NCBI GenBank assembly: GCA_028023455.1
Contig: JAQFVV010000018.1
Coordinates: 5,855,800 to 5,919,799 of the forward strand
Source: Epiperipatus broadwayi
Lineage: Eukaryota > Onychophora > Udeonychophora > Euonychophora > Peripatidae
Direction of reading: 5' to 3'
Length of the DNA stretch: 64,000 bases
Each line of letters opens with the position of its first letter. Position 1 is the stretch's first letter. The notes under the pieces were generated by a model. That model was not told where the DNA came from and did no database searches. It was given only the letters and a program-made list of their open reading frames with translations. The position numbers and the translations under genes are program-made. Shown here one piece after another: positions 23,379-35,500 of the stretch.

Positions 23379-26300
23379 TTTTGTGATGAGATGGGGAAGA
23401 AATGGACTGAACCTGGGATGTTGGCAAAAATCATCATCAACTCCAAGTCAACAATATTTCAAATAAAATGATTTAATATAAAATATAAGTAAGATAAGAT
23501 ATTATAAGAGATATTAAAGTAATGTTTAATACCCAAATATATATAAGCAATATTTATATTCAGCATGAGAACTCTGAGAGATCAGCCAGCTAGATTAGAT
23601 CAGAAGAGATCAGTTATCTCCTTAGAATCACATAATTAACTATAAGCATAATTATATACCCACCAGCATTATAATGAATAAAAGTAAGTAATACTAAAAA
23701 TAACCATTCATCATCATGTATGATCAACAACATATCAATATAGTAAATCAACAGTCAATCTGATGACTGGATTGGAAATGGGTCTTCTCATAGCCAGGCT
23801 AACTCTTGAGTTTGTGCCAGCTTTAGCAATTTATTTAAACAAATTTGGATGCACCAACTAAATGCTATCCCATAAGATAACCAAATAAACAATGCTGGGA
23901 CATTAAAACATACTGATCATCATTGATGCTCTGGCCACTTAATATCATTAACTGGCCAACAATAAACTTAATTTTTAAGAAGACTAAACTAAAATAAAAT
24001 GTACTACAGGGACTTGGAAGAATATAATTCTCATGCCAAAACCAGAACAATGTCAAGCTGGAATGCACCTTATGCACTAAATAAATATCCTCGTTTATAT
24101 ATCAAACATTATACATGCTTCTAACTCAGATGAACACAAGCTGTATTACTGTACATGACCAAGAGCTGAGGAAAACATATTCTAAAAATATTTAGAACCA
24201 TTAGAATAATTTTCATAATTGAACACAAGTTTATTAACAATAAAAAATGATATTAAGGTCTGTAGAATAGGGCTATGCACATATCAATTAAATCTTCTGA
24301 TTTTGATTCACATATAATAAAAAAATATCACATTGTGATTTACATGATAATTCAATTTATTACATTATGATTTACATATATGTTCCATATAGGCACCCAG
24401 ACATTTATTTTACTATTATATAAATACATATTTGATTTGACATTTTATAATGACAAAAAATGATTAAATTTTACATATATGTTATATTTGACAAGCATCG
24501 ACATATATACACACATAAATATGCAGTACAATTGGCTTATATTACAATTGTCGTATAAAATAATAAATGTATGATTAAACTTTTCAATTGTATAAAAAAT
24601 ATACTATAAATGTTTAAAATCTTACACATGTGTGTGCAAGTAATTTCTGAACATATTTGACTTACTACAAAATAAATATCTTTAGTTGTCACTTTTAAAT
24701 GATATAAAATACATGGGTTTATATATATGTTCTAATAGATTTATTCAAAACACACGCACACAATATATATATATCCACACAGATGTGTGTAATGTTAACC
24801 TATTAACACAAATTCAATTTTGTAAAAATATTAAATGAAATTTTTATAATTACTAATTCCATTTTGAATATACATAAATTTCCTACATGTATATGTGTAT
24901 CAATAAATAAAAATCAGCTATCGAATTCTATCATAATAGTTTAAGTTTCTTTTCTTTTTTTAAAACAATAAAATCACTTTTCAACCTGTAACTCTTTTGA
25001 TTGATTAATTATCAATGCCTTTAACTTTATATTATAGAAATTTTAAAATGTTTTTTAAATTAATTATTTAAAAACAACTTACTTTTTATATATGTTTATC
25101 TGTGCTTCTCTGCATATAGACATAGAAGCATATGTATAACTACTTCAGCAAGCTGGAGTTTCCTTGGCAATCTGGAAGATTTCTCTTGGTAAGCTTGGTT
25201 TTGGTGATTATCATCATCAGGAAAAGTATAATACAGGTAAAATGTCAGCATCAGGAAAGGTATTCAAGTAATTTGTTGGAATGCTATGAGCTTTCTTCTG
25301 TCTAAGTTTGATGAACTTCAGGCTGACACTGTTTCCAGAACAATTTTAAGGTTATGAATTTCAACACAAAGAAGTGGGTCATTTTCCTTCATGTGAATTT
25401 AAACTCCACCATTGAACTGTAGACTGCTGTTGAATCTCCTGCCTTGACTTCAGCTATATCTGATGGGAGCTCTGTATAAATCTGCAGCCATCTTTCTGAC
25501 CAGCTGTAACAACTTTTCTAGACAACTGCTTTACAAAAATATGAAGACAAGAACTGTCTTCAAATAAATTACTATCCAAAGCTTTGCAGCTAGCTGTTAT
25601 CCACCTGCCTCTCAAAAATATAAACTAAACTGTTTTTTTCAAAAACTATTGTCCAGACTAAAATATTTTTATCCAACCCTTTTATAGTCTTGGATTGGGG
25701 TGATAACAACTAATTACAGACTGATTTCAATCTATCTAATCTTGATTAAAAACAATTTTAATCAAAAGCACTTTTAGATTTTTACTGTTAAGTGTCATCT
25801 ACATGTTTTTACTTTTTTCAAATCACTAATCCTTTCAAAAGCAAGTTTGAAGTTTTATCAATGTGTGATATACAAAGATTTGTAAAGATAGATAATGTAC
25901 CAATTAATTCAAAGATTTCAAAAATACATAATAGAAATGTTTACAATTATTAAAAACATGTTTGTTATTAAATTTCAAAATCAGAATAATAACAATGATT
26001 TTTATTTAGACCTTTTTTATGTTTTAATTAATAATAAAATTCTGCTTTGTGGTGAGAGTTATTTAACTCTTTACAGTCATTTTTATTCCAAGTGAAATAT
26101 AGAAAATATCTACAAAAATTGATGTTTATTTCTACTTTTTCTTCACTTTATATATTGTAACCATCTAGGTTACACATCATACCACAACATAGTTAATATA
26201 TAAAAGGAAATGTAGAAATAAACACATACTTACATTTTTGTTGATATTTTCAACATTTTATTTGGAATAATAATGACTGTAAAGAGTTAAATAACTCTCA

Positions 26301-28889
26301 CATTAAAGCAGACTTTTATGAATTAAAACATTTTAAAAGGTTTAAATAAATTATTATGATTTTGAAATTTATTAACAAACATGTTTCTAATAATTGTAAA
26401 CATTTCTATTATGTATTTTTGAAATCTTTTTAATTATTTGGTAAATTATCTAGTTTTAAAAATCTTTGTATATCACACTTTGATAAAACTTCAAACTTGC
26501 TTTTGAAAAGATTAGTGATTTGAAAAGATTAAAAACATATAGATGACATTTTAATAAAAATCTAAAAGTAGCTTTTGATTAAAATTGTTTATAATCAAGA
26601 TTAGACAAAGTGAAAAGTCTGTAATGTGTTGTTATTAGCCCCAATCCAAGTCTATAAAAGAGTTGGATAAAAATATTTTAATCTGGACAATAGTTTTTGA
26701 AAAGAACAGTTTAGTTTCTATTTTTGAGAGGCAGCTGGCTAACAGCTAACTGCAAAGTTTTGGATAGTAATTTATTTGAAGACAGTTCTTATCTTCATAT
26801 TTTTATCAAGCAGTTGGCTAGCTAAGTTGGTTTTAGCTAGCCAGAGATGGCTGGCAGATTTATACAGAGCTCCCATCAGATGTGGCTGAAGTGAAGGCAG
26901 GAGATCCAGCAGCAGTCTATAGTTGAATGGTGGATGAATTTTGAATTCACATGAAGGAAAATTACCATGTTTTTATGTGGAAATTCATAGCCTTAAAATT
27001 GTTCTGGAAAATTACTTGCTGGCCTGAATCTCATCAATCTCTAGACAGAGGGAAGCTCATGGCATACCAACAAATTACTTGAATGCCTTTCCTGATATGA
27101 CATTTTACCTGTATTATACTTTTCCTGATGATGACAATCACCAAAACCAAGCTCACCAAGAAAATCTTCTAGCTTGCCCAAGGAACCCCAGCTTTCTGAA
27201 GTAGTTATGTATATGCTGCTATGTCTATATGCAGAGCACAGATAAATGTATATACAAAAGTGAGTTGTTTTTAAATAATTAATTTAAAGACATTTTAAAA
27301 TTTCTATAATATAAATTCAAAGATATTGATAATTAATCAATCAAAACAGTTACAGGTTGAAAATTAATTTTATTTTTTTAAAAAAAACTTAAACTATTAT
27401 GATAGAATTTGATAGCCAATTTTTTATTGATACATACATATATGTATGAATTTTATGTATATTCAAAACTGAACTAGTAATTATAAAAATGTCATTTATT
27501 TTTACAAAATTGAATATGTTAATAGATTAATATAATGCACATCTGAGCAGAGATATATATATATGCCTTTTACGTAAACCTATTAGAAGATATATAAAAC
27601 CATGTATTTTATATCATTTAACAGTGACAACTAAAAATGTTTATTTTGTAGCAAGTCAAATATGTTTAAAAATAACACATACATGTATATATATGTAAAA
27701 TTTTAAGCATTTATATTTTTTATACAACTGAAAAGTTTAATCATGTATTTATTATTTTATGACAATTGTAATATGTCAGTTGCACTGCATATTTATGTGA
27801 GTATATATATCAACGCTTGTCAAATAGGACATATGTGTAAAATTTAATCATTTTTTGTCATTATAAAATATCAATTCAAATATGTATTCATGTAATAATA
27901 AAACATGTGCCTATGCACCTATATGGAACAAATATGTAAATCATAATGTAATAACTTGAATTTTGTATATTAATCATGTAAATCACAAAGTGATATTTTT
28001 ATTATGTGAATCAAAATCAATGTCTTAACTGACATGTGCATAGCCTTATTCTATAGACCTTAATATCATTTTTTTAACATTTTTATTAATAAACTTGTAT
28101 TAAATTATGAAAATTATTTGTTCTAAATATTTTTAGAATGTTTCATCATCTTTGTCACATACTGCAATAGAGCTTGTGTCTTCTGAGAATTGATATAATG
28201 GCTGATATATAAATGGGGATATTGTCCTGATTTTGGCATGAGGATTATATTCTTCAAAGCTCCTGCACTATATTTTATTTTAATTGTCTCATTAATAATT
28301 AAGTTTATAGTTGGCCAATTAATGGTACTAAGTGGCCAGAACATTGATTATGATCAGCATGTTTTAATGTCCCAGCATTATTTATTTGGTTATCTTCTTA
28401 TGGATTAGCATTTAGTTGGTGCATCCAAATTTGTTTAAATAAATTGCCCAAGCTGGAAAAAGCTCAATAGTTAGTCTGGTCTACAAAAGACACATTTCCA
28501 ATCCAATCACCAAATTGACTGTTGATTTATTATATTGATGTATTGTTGATCATTCATGATTATGAATGGTCATTTTGAGTATTACCTACTTTTACTTATT
28601 ATAATGCTGGTGGATATATAATTATGCTTATAGTTAATCATGTGACTCTAAGGAGTTAACTGATCTCTTCTGATCTAAGCTAGCTGGATAACCTCTGAGA
28701 TCTCATGCTCTCTAGAATATAAATATTGCTTATATATTTTTTGGATATTAAACATTACTTTAATATCTCTTATAATATCTTATCTTTTATATTAAATCAT
28801 TTTATTTGAAATATTGTTGACTTGGGGTTGATGATGATTTTTGCCAATATCCGAGGTTGATTTCATTTCTTTGCCATCCCATTACAAAT
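23379..28889. repeat. Giant imperfect palindrome, arms about 2.7 kb
   Basis: Left arm 23379-26135 and right arm 26212-28889 are reverse complements along their whole length, with scattered mismatches and small indels. They are separated by only about 76 bp. I matched blocks at the outer edge (TGGCAAAAATCATCATCAA with TTGATGATGATTTTTGCCAA), at 23870-24000 with 28290-28400, at 24480-24720 with 27590-27820, at 25275-25330 with 27030-27090, and at the inner edge (26102-26135 with 26212-26251). No coding frame is conserved between the arms. The outer part contains TATATAAG and AATAAAA motifs, and together with the TGTAACC direct repeats this suggests a head-to-head dimer of a non-autonomous LTR-like element. 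That origin is inference; the palindrome itself is directly visible. Confidence 0.93.
26151..26193 (+). repeat. 43-nt direct repeat, central copy
   Basis: Occupies most of the spacer between the palindrome arms and matches 23320-23362, including CAACATAGTT at its end. It makes the left half look like a unit bounded by direct repeats, followed by an inverted second unit. Confidence 0.7.
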
Positions 28890-29082
28890 TGTTCCCAATG
28901 TGAGGCACCATTGTAATGGGATGAACCTGGGTTGATGGCACATCATCATCACCCTCAATTTCAAGATATTTCAAATATCTGTTTAATATTTATTTAATAT
29001 TATTTGAAATATCTTGAACTTGGATGTGATATTGATGTGCCATCACCCCAGGTGAACCATGATTACCTATCCCATTACAATA
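28879..29082. repeat. Nested small palindromes at the right edge of the large palindrome
   Basis: CCCATTACAA at 28879 pairs with TTGTAATGGG ending at 28920. Immediately after, 28922-28985 pairs with 28992-29056 (TTGATGGCACATCATCATCA with TGATATTGATGTGCCATCA). CCCATTACAATATA then follows near 29070. These blocks are extra partial copies, in both orientations, of the palindrome's own outer end (compare 23381-23465). Confidence 0.75.
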
Positions 29083-29085
29083 TAT

Positions 29086-29694
29086 TATTTTTAACTTACA
29101 TATTTTTAGAAATTAAGTGGACAATAAAAATGATGTCATAGTCTGTGTACTACTTGAAAGGCAATTTGCATACATTAAAAATTGATTCCAATATTTTGTT
29201 TTTTAAAAAAGAACCTCTACAATCAAGAGAAATTAAGATTTTTTATTTTTATTTACCATAATTTTAGTTTAAGCTTTTTAAAAAATATATATACTACTAT
29301 TTTGAATGCATCACTAAAAGCTTTCAGATCTAAAACAAATGTTGAAAATTCCTCTACCAACACTGTTAGACTGGAAAACCTTGAAATATTTCATTGTTAT
29401 ATAGCATTGTCATCAATTTCTAACATGTATACAAAATTTGAAGGCAATCCTTTGATAGAAGTATTTTAAAATTGATTACAGCATTTAACCTAAACAAATA
29501 ATATTGCTAAGATAAATAAAATGTGTTTCAAAAATTAGGACAATGAAATGTTTTATAATTTTTTGTGTGTTCTTTAATAAATATATTTATTGAATACTTA
29601 TTTGTTTTTTATTATATTCATTGTCTTGTTCTATAAATCATTTTAAATAAGTGAGTAAAACAGCTTTTTTTAATAAGTAGTTTACTTTAGAATA
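29086..29694. other. Non-coding stretch
   Basis: Contains a 95-codon plus-strand frame at 29182-29469 (near its end LENLEIFHCYIALSS) which resembles nothing known to me and may be chance. Otherwise AT-rich. Confidence 0.5.
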
Positions 29695-30150
29695 AAGACC
29701 TAACCTAATGTACCGCCAGCACTTTCATTAGTTTACCAAGTCGAGAATAAAATTAGCCCATGACAATTTAAAAATGTTGTTTGATCTGATCAAAAACCCT
29801 TTGTACATCCACATAAAAACCCTCTACTTCATCACAATGAGAACTTATAAGGACATAAATCTGAATTATCTGCATTTGGTATCTATCTTTAAGTTGAATT
29901 ACTAATTTTTGTCACTCTTTCTGATACACCATCAATCTCTATTCAATTGTGCTTTCAATGTTTGTGTCTTTGCATTATAGTATTTGTCCATTTTTAAAAT
30001 CAATTGTCTTTTCACGTTTTTTTCTAACTTCACAAAGTCTAATGTCCCATTTAATATTATAGAGTTCTTCTTCCAATTATTGCAATCTTTCTTCACTTGA
30101 ATATGAGCTGCAGTTATAAGTATCTAAATAAATGTTCATCATCAAATGGC
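29695..30150 (-). pseudogene. RTE-like LINE endonuclease fragment
   Basis: Minus-strand pieces of an EEP nuclease occur in order: ERLQ followed by LEEEL and NIKWDI, then LCEVRKK (about 30030), LVIQLKDRYQMQIIQIYV (about 29880-29930), and EVEGFYVDVQRVFDQIKQHF ending in a decayed MGDFN motif (about 29745-29760). These match the N-terminal half of RTE-type LINE proteins (craniofacial-development-protein-2-like in many annotations). Frame breaks are frequent, and the rest of the element is missing. Confidence 0.7.
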
Positions 30151-31258
30151 TACCTGGGTCTATATTTTTCTTTGCCAGATTTTTTTGTTCCATCCTTTGA
30201 TATGTATGTAAAACAGACTTCATAGATAATATGTATACTTAGTGAATTCTATCAACAACAGATTTCTTACATCTGTGGCTCTATGTATATTATAGTAATG
30301 GTACATAATGAAGGATATAGATGAAGTGATACTAATCATCATTATCAAAAGCATCATTGTTTTAATGAGCATAAAATGAACAAAAATCAGCATTGGTTAT
30401 AAATAACATAGCAATATATAGAAATTGCAAATGATAAACATAGAATTACCAGCAATACTCTTAAAGATTCACTAGTCATCTCTTGGGCCTGGATTTAAAA
30501 GCAACATAATATAAAATTTTAGGCTAATCATCAAGCCAACTGAGCATATTATAAAAGTAATCATCAAAATTTCATCTGCATTCACATATTTAGGTGCTAA
30601 AATATCTACAATAAATGTAATAAAATGTTAATATTATGATCAATGCTGATCATCATCAATGCTTAGGATTATAAGCCATCAATAAGCTAATTATCATATC
30701 TGTAAAATAAAATATATGGACTTTAAAGATGACTTTTATGATTTTAACAATCATCCAAAGAATTTTAGAGAATTATTTGAGCCAACACACATGCATTGCA
30801 AGTACCATTCTGTGAGATCATAAGAAGTCTAGAGACTATGAACAAGAGAAAATATGCACATTTAATTCATTCTATTATTAAATAATTCCGTAAAGTACAA
30901 CTATGTAATGAAAACAGTCACATAATGAAAATCCACAGAACAGATTGTTGATAAAATAAAGACATAAAACATGGTTGAAGTTATTTTATTTTTAAACAAT
31001 TATTTAATAAGGTTAATGATTAAATAATGCAATAAAGAAAAATTTAGTAAATGATAATATAGCAAAGCCTAAGATAATACATGTAATCAATTCTATCCAT
31101 ATAATATATAAATAATTTTATACACCACTTGTAATTATTATTCCCTTCTAGCTTACCCTAATTAATCAACATTTAATTTAGATGAATTATTTCCTTAAAA
31201 TAATTAAAACCTTTAGAAAAAATATTTGTCTGAAGATTTGTAATGATGGTATATTATC
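30151..31258. other. AT-rich non-coding stretch
   Basis: No gene is recognised. Confidence 0.55.
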
Positions 31259-31581
31259 AGATGTGATATGTTGGACTATTTCCATCATTTATGAGTGAAT
31301 GTTGAATGTATAGAAAATTTTAAACTTTATTTAAACTTTCCAAATACAAACAACTTGTTAGTAATAACACACAAATAGACAATACAGGTTAGTAATTACA
31401 CAATATTTTGAGTAGTAGTCCACTCTTCTTCAGGTGTTGCTATATGCACAGTGACAATATTCATTTAGAAGTTAAACTCACACCTTTAGATTCTTGAATA
31501 TCAAATTCAAGGCAAACGCTCTACCAACTGAGCTATTCTGTCAAAGACAACATATAGTAGAAATTTGATATATTTATATGT
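31259..31581 (-). repeat. Penelope-associated terminal repeat, left inverted arm
   Basis: Imperfect reverse complement of 32205-32532. Its inner part, read on the minus strand, holds the tRNA-like module at about 31470-31545. The outer end carries the ATGTGATATGTTGGACTATT phrase also seen at 13790 and 59322. It lies on the 3' side of the minus-strand GIY-YIG fragment, where a Penelope terminal repeat is expected. Confidence 0.82.
31470..31545 (-). repeat. tRNA-like module (A box) in Penelope terminal repeat
   Basis: The minus strand reads GACAGAATAGCTCAGTTGG and then TAGAGCG, a near-perfect Pol III A box. TTTGCCTTGAATTTG then occupies the anticodon-arm position, and a weak B-box-like GAGTTTAACTTC follows. 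The acceptor stem is not convincing, so this is a tRNA-derived module rather than a tRNA gene. Confidence 0.65.
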
Positions 31582-32204
31582 GAGGGTTGGTTCAAATCAT
31601 CCTGATTCCTTCAATTTTTTTGAAGCTAATTAGTTTATTTATTTTTTCTAAGAGCAAGAATAATTAGAGGCTTCCATACATTGTGTATTACCACACTAGG
31701 TTGACTTATAGGATTATTTACCATTGTCATATGAGCAGCTTTGTTGAATTTTCTTCTATGCATTTTTTCCTTTTTATCCAATCTTTGTATTTTCCCAATA
31801 TATGGTCATTAGTACATACATGATCTGCTATGGTAAACACATCTGTCTTTTCACTTTTAACAATTAGTTTGTGCTCTTTTAATCACTGTTCAACAGGTCT
31901 CACCAATGTATTTCCTTCCACATTCACATGGTATTTCATAGATGCAGTTTTTGTTCTTCAGCATTTTCTGTTTAAGTTTAGTAGAAGCATTCCTCAAAGT
32001 GTGATATGGCTTTGGAAAGCAGTTCTAATGTTATATTGACTGCAGATTGTCTTTAATTTGTCTGCCATTCCTGGTACGTATAGATACACTACCATACCAA
32101 AAATTTTCTTTTGATGTCTCTTTATGTTGTCTATTGAAGGTTTTCCTGATGATGGCTGATGGATAATCATTCTTCATAAGCATTTGTTTTATGTGAATCT
32201 TTTA
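31582..32204 (-). pseudogene. Penelope-like element: RT C-terminus and GIY-YIG endonuclease
   Basis: Read on the minus strand. The upstream part includes KNDYPSAII and FNRQHKET, near the end of the reverse transcriptase thumb. The strongest match is NCIYEIPCECGRKYIGET (about 31890-31945), the GIY-YIG nuclease core with its characteristic Cys pair. A short tail with scattered stops follows. Penelope-like elements are the retroelements that carry a C-terminal GIY-YIG nuclease, which nicks target DNA. The catalytic RT core is missing and stops interrupt the frame, so it is inactive. It sits exactly between two inverted terminal repeats. Confidence 0.8.
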
Positions 32205-32532
32205 TATATAAATATATCAATTTTCTACTATATGTTGCCTTTGACAGAATAGCTCAATTGGTAGAACGTTTGCCTTAAATTTGTCATTCAAGAATCTAAA
32301 GATGCGAGTTCAATGTCTAAACAAATATTGTCACTGTGCATATAGGTCAGCAACACTTGAAGAAAAGTGGAGAATAATACTACTCGAAACATTGTGAAAT
32401 TACTAACCTGTATTGTCTATTTGTGTGTTATTACTAACAAGTTTGTATTTGAAAAGTTTAAATAGTTTAAAATTTTCTATACATTCAACATTCACTCATA
32501 CATGATCAAAATAGTCCAACATATCACATCTT
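32205..32532 (+). repeat. Penelope-associated terminal repeat, right inverted arm
   Basis: Reverse-complement partner of 31259-31581. It includes the second tRNA-like module (32243-32318: GACAGAATAGCTCAATTGG, TAGAACG, then GAGTTCAATGTC). Landmarks after it match the left arm in mirror order (ACTAACCTGTATTGTC; TGTGTTATTACTAACAA; CCAACATATCACATC). Confidence 0.82.
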
Positions 32533-35500
32533 TTAGAAAAAATGTTTTACAAGACAGAAAAAATAATTTTAACTTGAACCTTTTCCTCCTTTTTCTTTTG
32601 AAATTAGAATCTCATATAATTTTAATCTAATAAAAAATATTTTCAACAAAAGTAAAAAAATATTCTATATTTTCAATTATTAATTTTCAAAATAAGGTTT
32701 GTAAAAGTATTAAATGTATACTCTATAATTCTTCATTTTACTATGAATTTTTTTCTTTTCAATCATTCTTTTGTAGTTGAGTCTTTTCTAATAGATCTTG
32801 CAGATAATAATTTGGTCAATCTTTTTTAAGTTTTCACAATAATTATGTTATCCTTTTCTTTTTGTAATTCCAGGTTTCTAGTTTAACAATTATTTCATTT
32901 TTTTCCATTTCTTTTTGTTTTGTACCTTCAGATTTTCAACAATTATTTTCATTACAAGTTAATGTTGTTAAAAGTTTCTTTCTAGGATATTTTTCTTCTC
33001 TGACATTCCTTTTAATGAAATTGTTTGCATAGTTAGATCAGTAGTGATCAGATTTTAACAAAATTTTAGCACATGGTTCTTATAAACTATATTATACTGC
33101 TTTGCAAACATCATTTTTTTAGCTGAGAATGAGATAAATCTACCATCAGATTTTCAAGCTGAGCATCTGACTGCTAAACTCACCAATAATAAACTCTGAT
33201 GACTTCTACTGCATATACACTCTTGTTTTTAAAAAAACTTTGATATCAATCTTCTATCCGATCACATGATTACCTTAGAAATAACTGCATTAAATCTTGA
33301 TCCATTGATTTTTTTTGCAAGACAAATTAGTTTTTTTTTTAAAAAAAAAAAATTCTATTTATACACCAATTGAGAAATGACTTATTTTTTCAATAATAAA
33401 GATACATATTTTGAAAAATATAACATTTTATATATATGCTAACTGGAACATTTGTTCATTTCTTTAGAGGTAAAGATCATAATCTCTTCTTGGTTTTTAT
33501 TTTTTGAAAAATAAAATACTTTTTATATCCCAGATCCTCATTCCTTTTTGCATTTTTTGTTTTCAAAAATAAAATATATAAAAAATGAAGTACACATGAA
33601 AATCCTTTTTTTGTCTATCTAATAAAAATTAAACATTTATATAATTATAAAAATCTTCAATTTTGTCACAATTCTTCATGTATAAAAACCTTGTAGTAAA
33701 TATAACCTAATTAAACTTCTATTTAACAAGTAAGTTATCCTGTAGCTATCATGAAAAAAATACTTTTCAACAAGTAGATTGGCTTTATATATAGAAAATC
33801 TTGATGCGATTATCCTCATGTATAAATTATCTTATATAAATATCTTTTTTAAATGAACAGACAATTCAACTGCTTATAACATTTGATTCACATTTTTTTA
33901 AACTATGCGAATTTCAAAAACAGCAAGAAGATTGCAAACATAGTGTGTTATGGGTCAACACAAAAGAGCATCAATTAGTATAGGCATCTCTGGCTGCTCA
34001 AAATTAATTTAAACTACTTTTAAACACTGCTCTTCTCTTGACTCTGCAAATCTTTTTAATTAAAATGACTATATTTATATCAAATACTAAAGAATGTACA
34101 GATTGACAAATTGGATTAACATTTTTTTCCCTTTTTAATTAATAAAAACAAGATTATAACTGTAATACAATGTTGTTTTTTATTATTTTATAGGTATTAA
34201 ATAAATATAGCTTCAAAAATAATTTCCTAATTGAAATTTTATTTTAATCTTTTTTTAAGTACAAAATAAATTGATATTTTGTAAATTATATGTCCCTTTT
34301 AAAACAACTTTGTACAAACACCACTTTTTATTTTGTTACATTAATAATTCACATTTTTGTCAGAATAATTAAATAAATCCATTGTATTAGAGATATTTTT
34401 TTATTTAATTTTAAATAATTTATTTCAAAATAAAAGCATTTTATTACATACTTGTTTAATATTTAAGTCGCTTTAGAGTTTCTTTTATATAAGTAAGTTG
34501 TCTGTATTCATTTTTTCTTTTCCTTTAATAAACTTAAACCTTTCTCAATGTAAATTGTCTGTTAAAAACATGTTGTTTAAGAAGAAAATTACTCTATAAA
34601 TTAACTTGGGTGCATCTATTTTTATTTTACATTATGCTATAATTAACAGATCATGAGTCAATATACTTGAAGAATAAACTGATATTTGCATTAAAAACAG
34701 ATCTCACTCCAAATATAGTTTTAGAAATGTAATGTTTGTTTTTTAGACCTATACTTAACAGCTATTAAACACTAACATAAATATTGCCAATTGGATTTTC
34801 AAACTAATCACATTAGTAAGATATGGAATTCTCTTTAAAAGTCTGTTATACACATGAGTAATTCCTGGTTTTATTACAAAAAAATCCTAATTGGTTCTCT
34901 ACAACAATTATATTATTAGTAACTTTATTAGAAGATAATGTGCAACATTCTATTAATGTAAACCTTTATAAACAATAGGTTTTAAAAGGAGAATTTCAAT
35001 GATTGACAGTTAAAAATAATTGGATTAAAACTTCAAAGCAATTACAGTCATTAGTTGATTATGATAATATTAAATTGACCTGAAAATGTTATCTTTATTT
35101 TATTCATTAGATGGGCGCTTACATGATACTTAAAACACATGGAAAAAGTATTTTGACATCTTTTGAATAGTTATACAAAAAAAAAATCAGATAACTTCCT
35201 TTATTAATGTATTCAGTTTAACAAAACTGAAAAATTTTTGACAGAAAATGTTGCAGTTGGAGATGCAATACCTGATCAAATTTAAAAGTATGTTGATTTG
35301 TATATTAGCTTCAAAAACTATAGAATTCTTTGAGGAAAATATAAATAGAAAGAATGATAAATTAGCAAACAGAGATGCATAGATATTGTAAAACACTTGA
35401 TTTTGAGAATACTTCTATTGTTTCAATTAGTGAAAATAAACATAGAAGAAATTGCAAAAATTTTAATTATATAGCTCACTTCCAGTCATAATGAAATTTA

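Noticed and set aside
29182-29469. 95-codon open frame on the plus strand
   Set aside because: No recognisable domain, composition like other AT-rich chance frames, and no splice or promoter support.
31830-32039. 69-codon plus-strand frame
   Set aside because: It is the antisense of the minus-strand Penelope GIY-YIG fragment.
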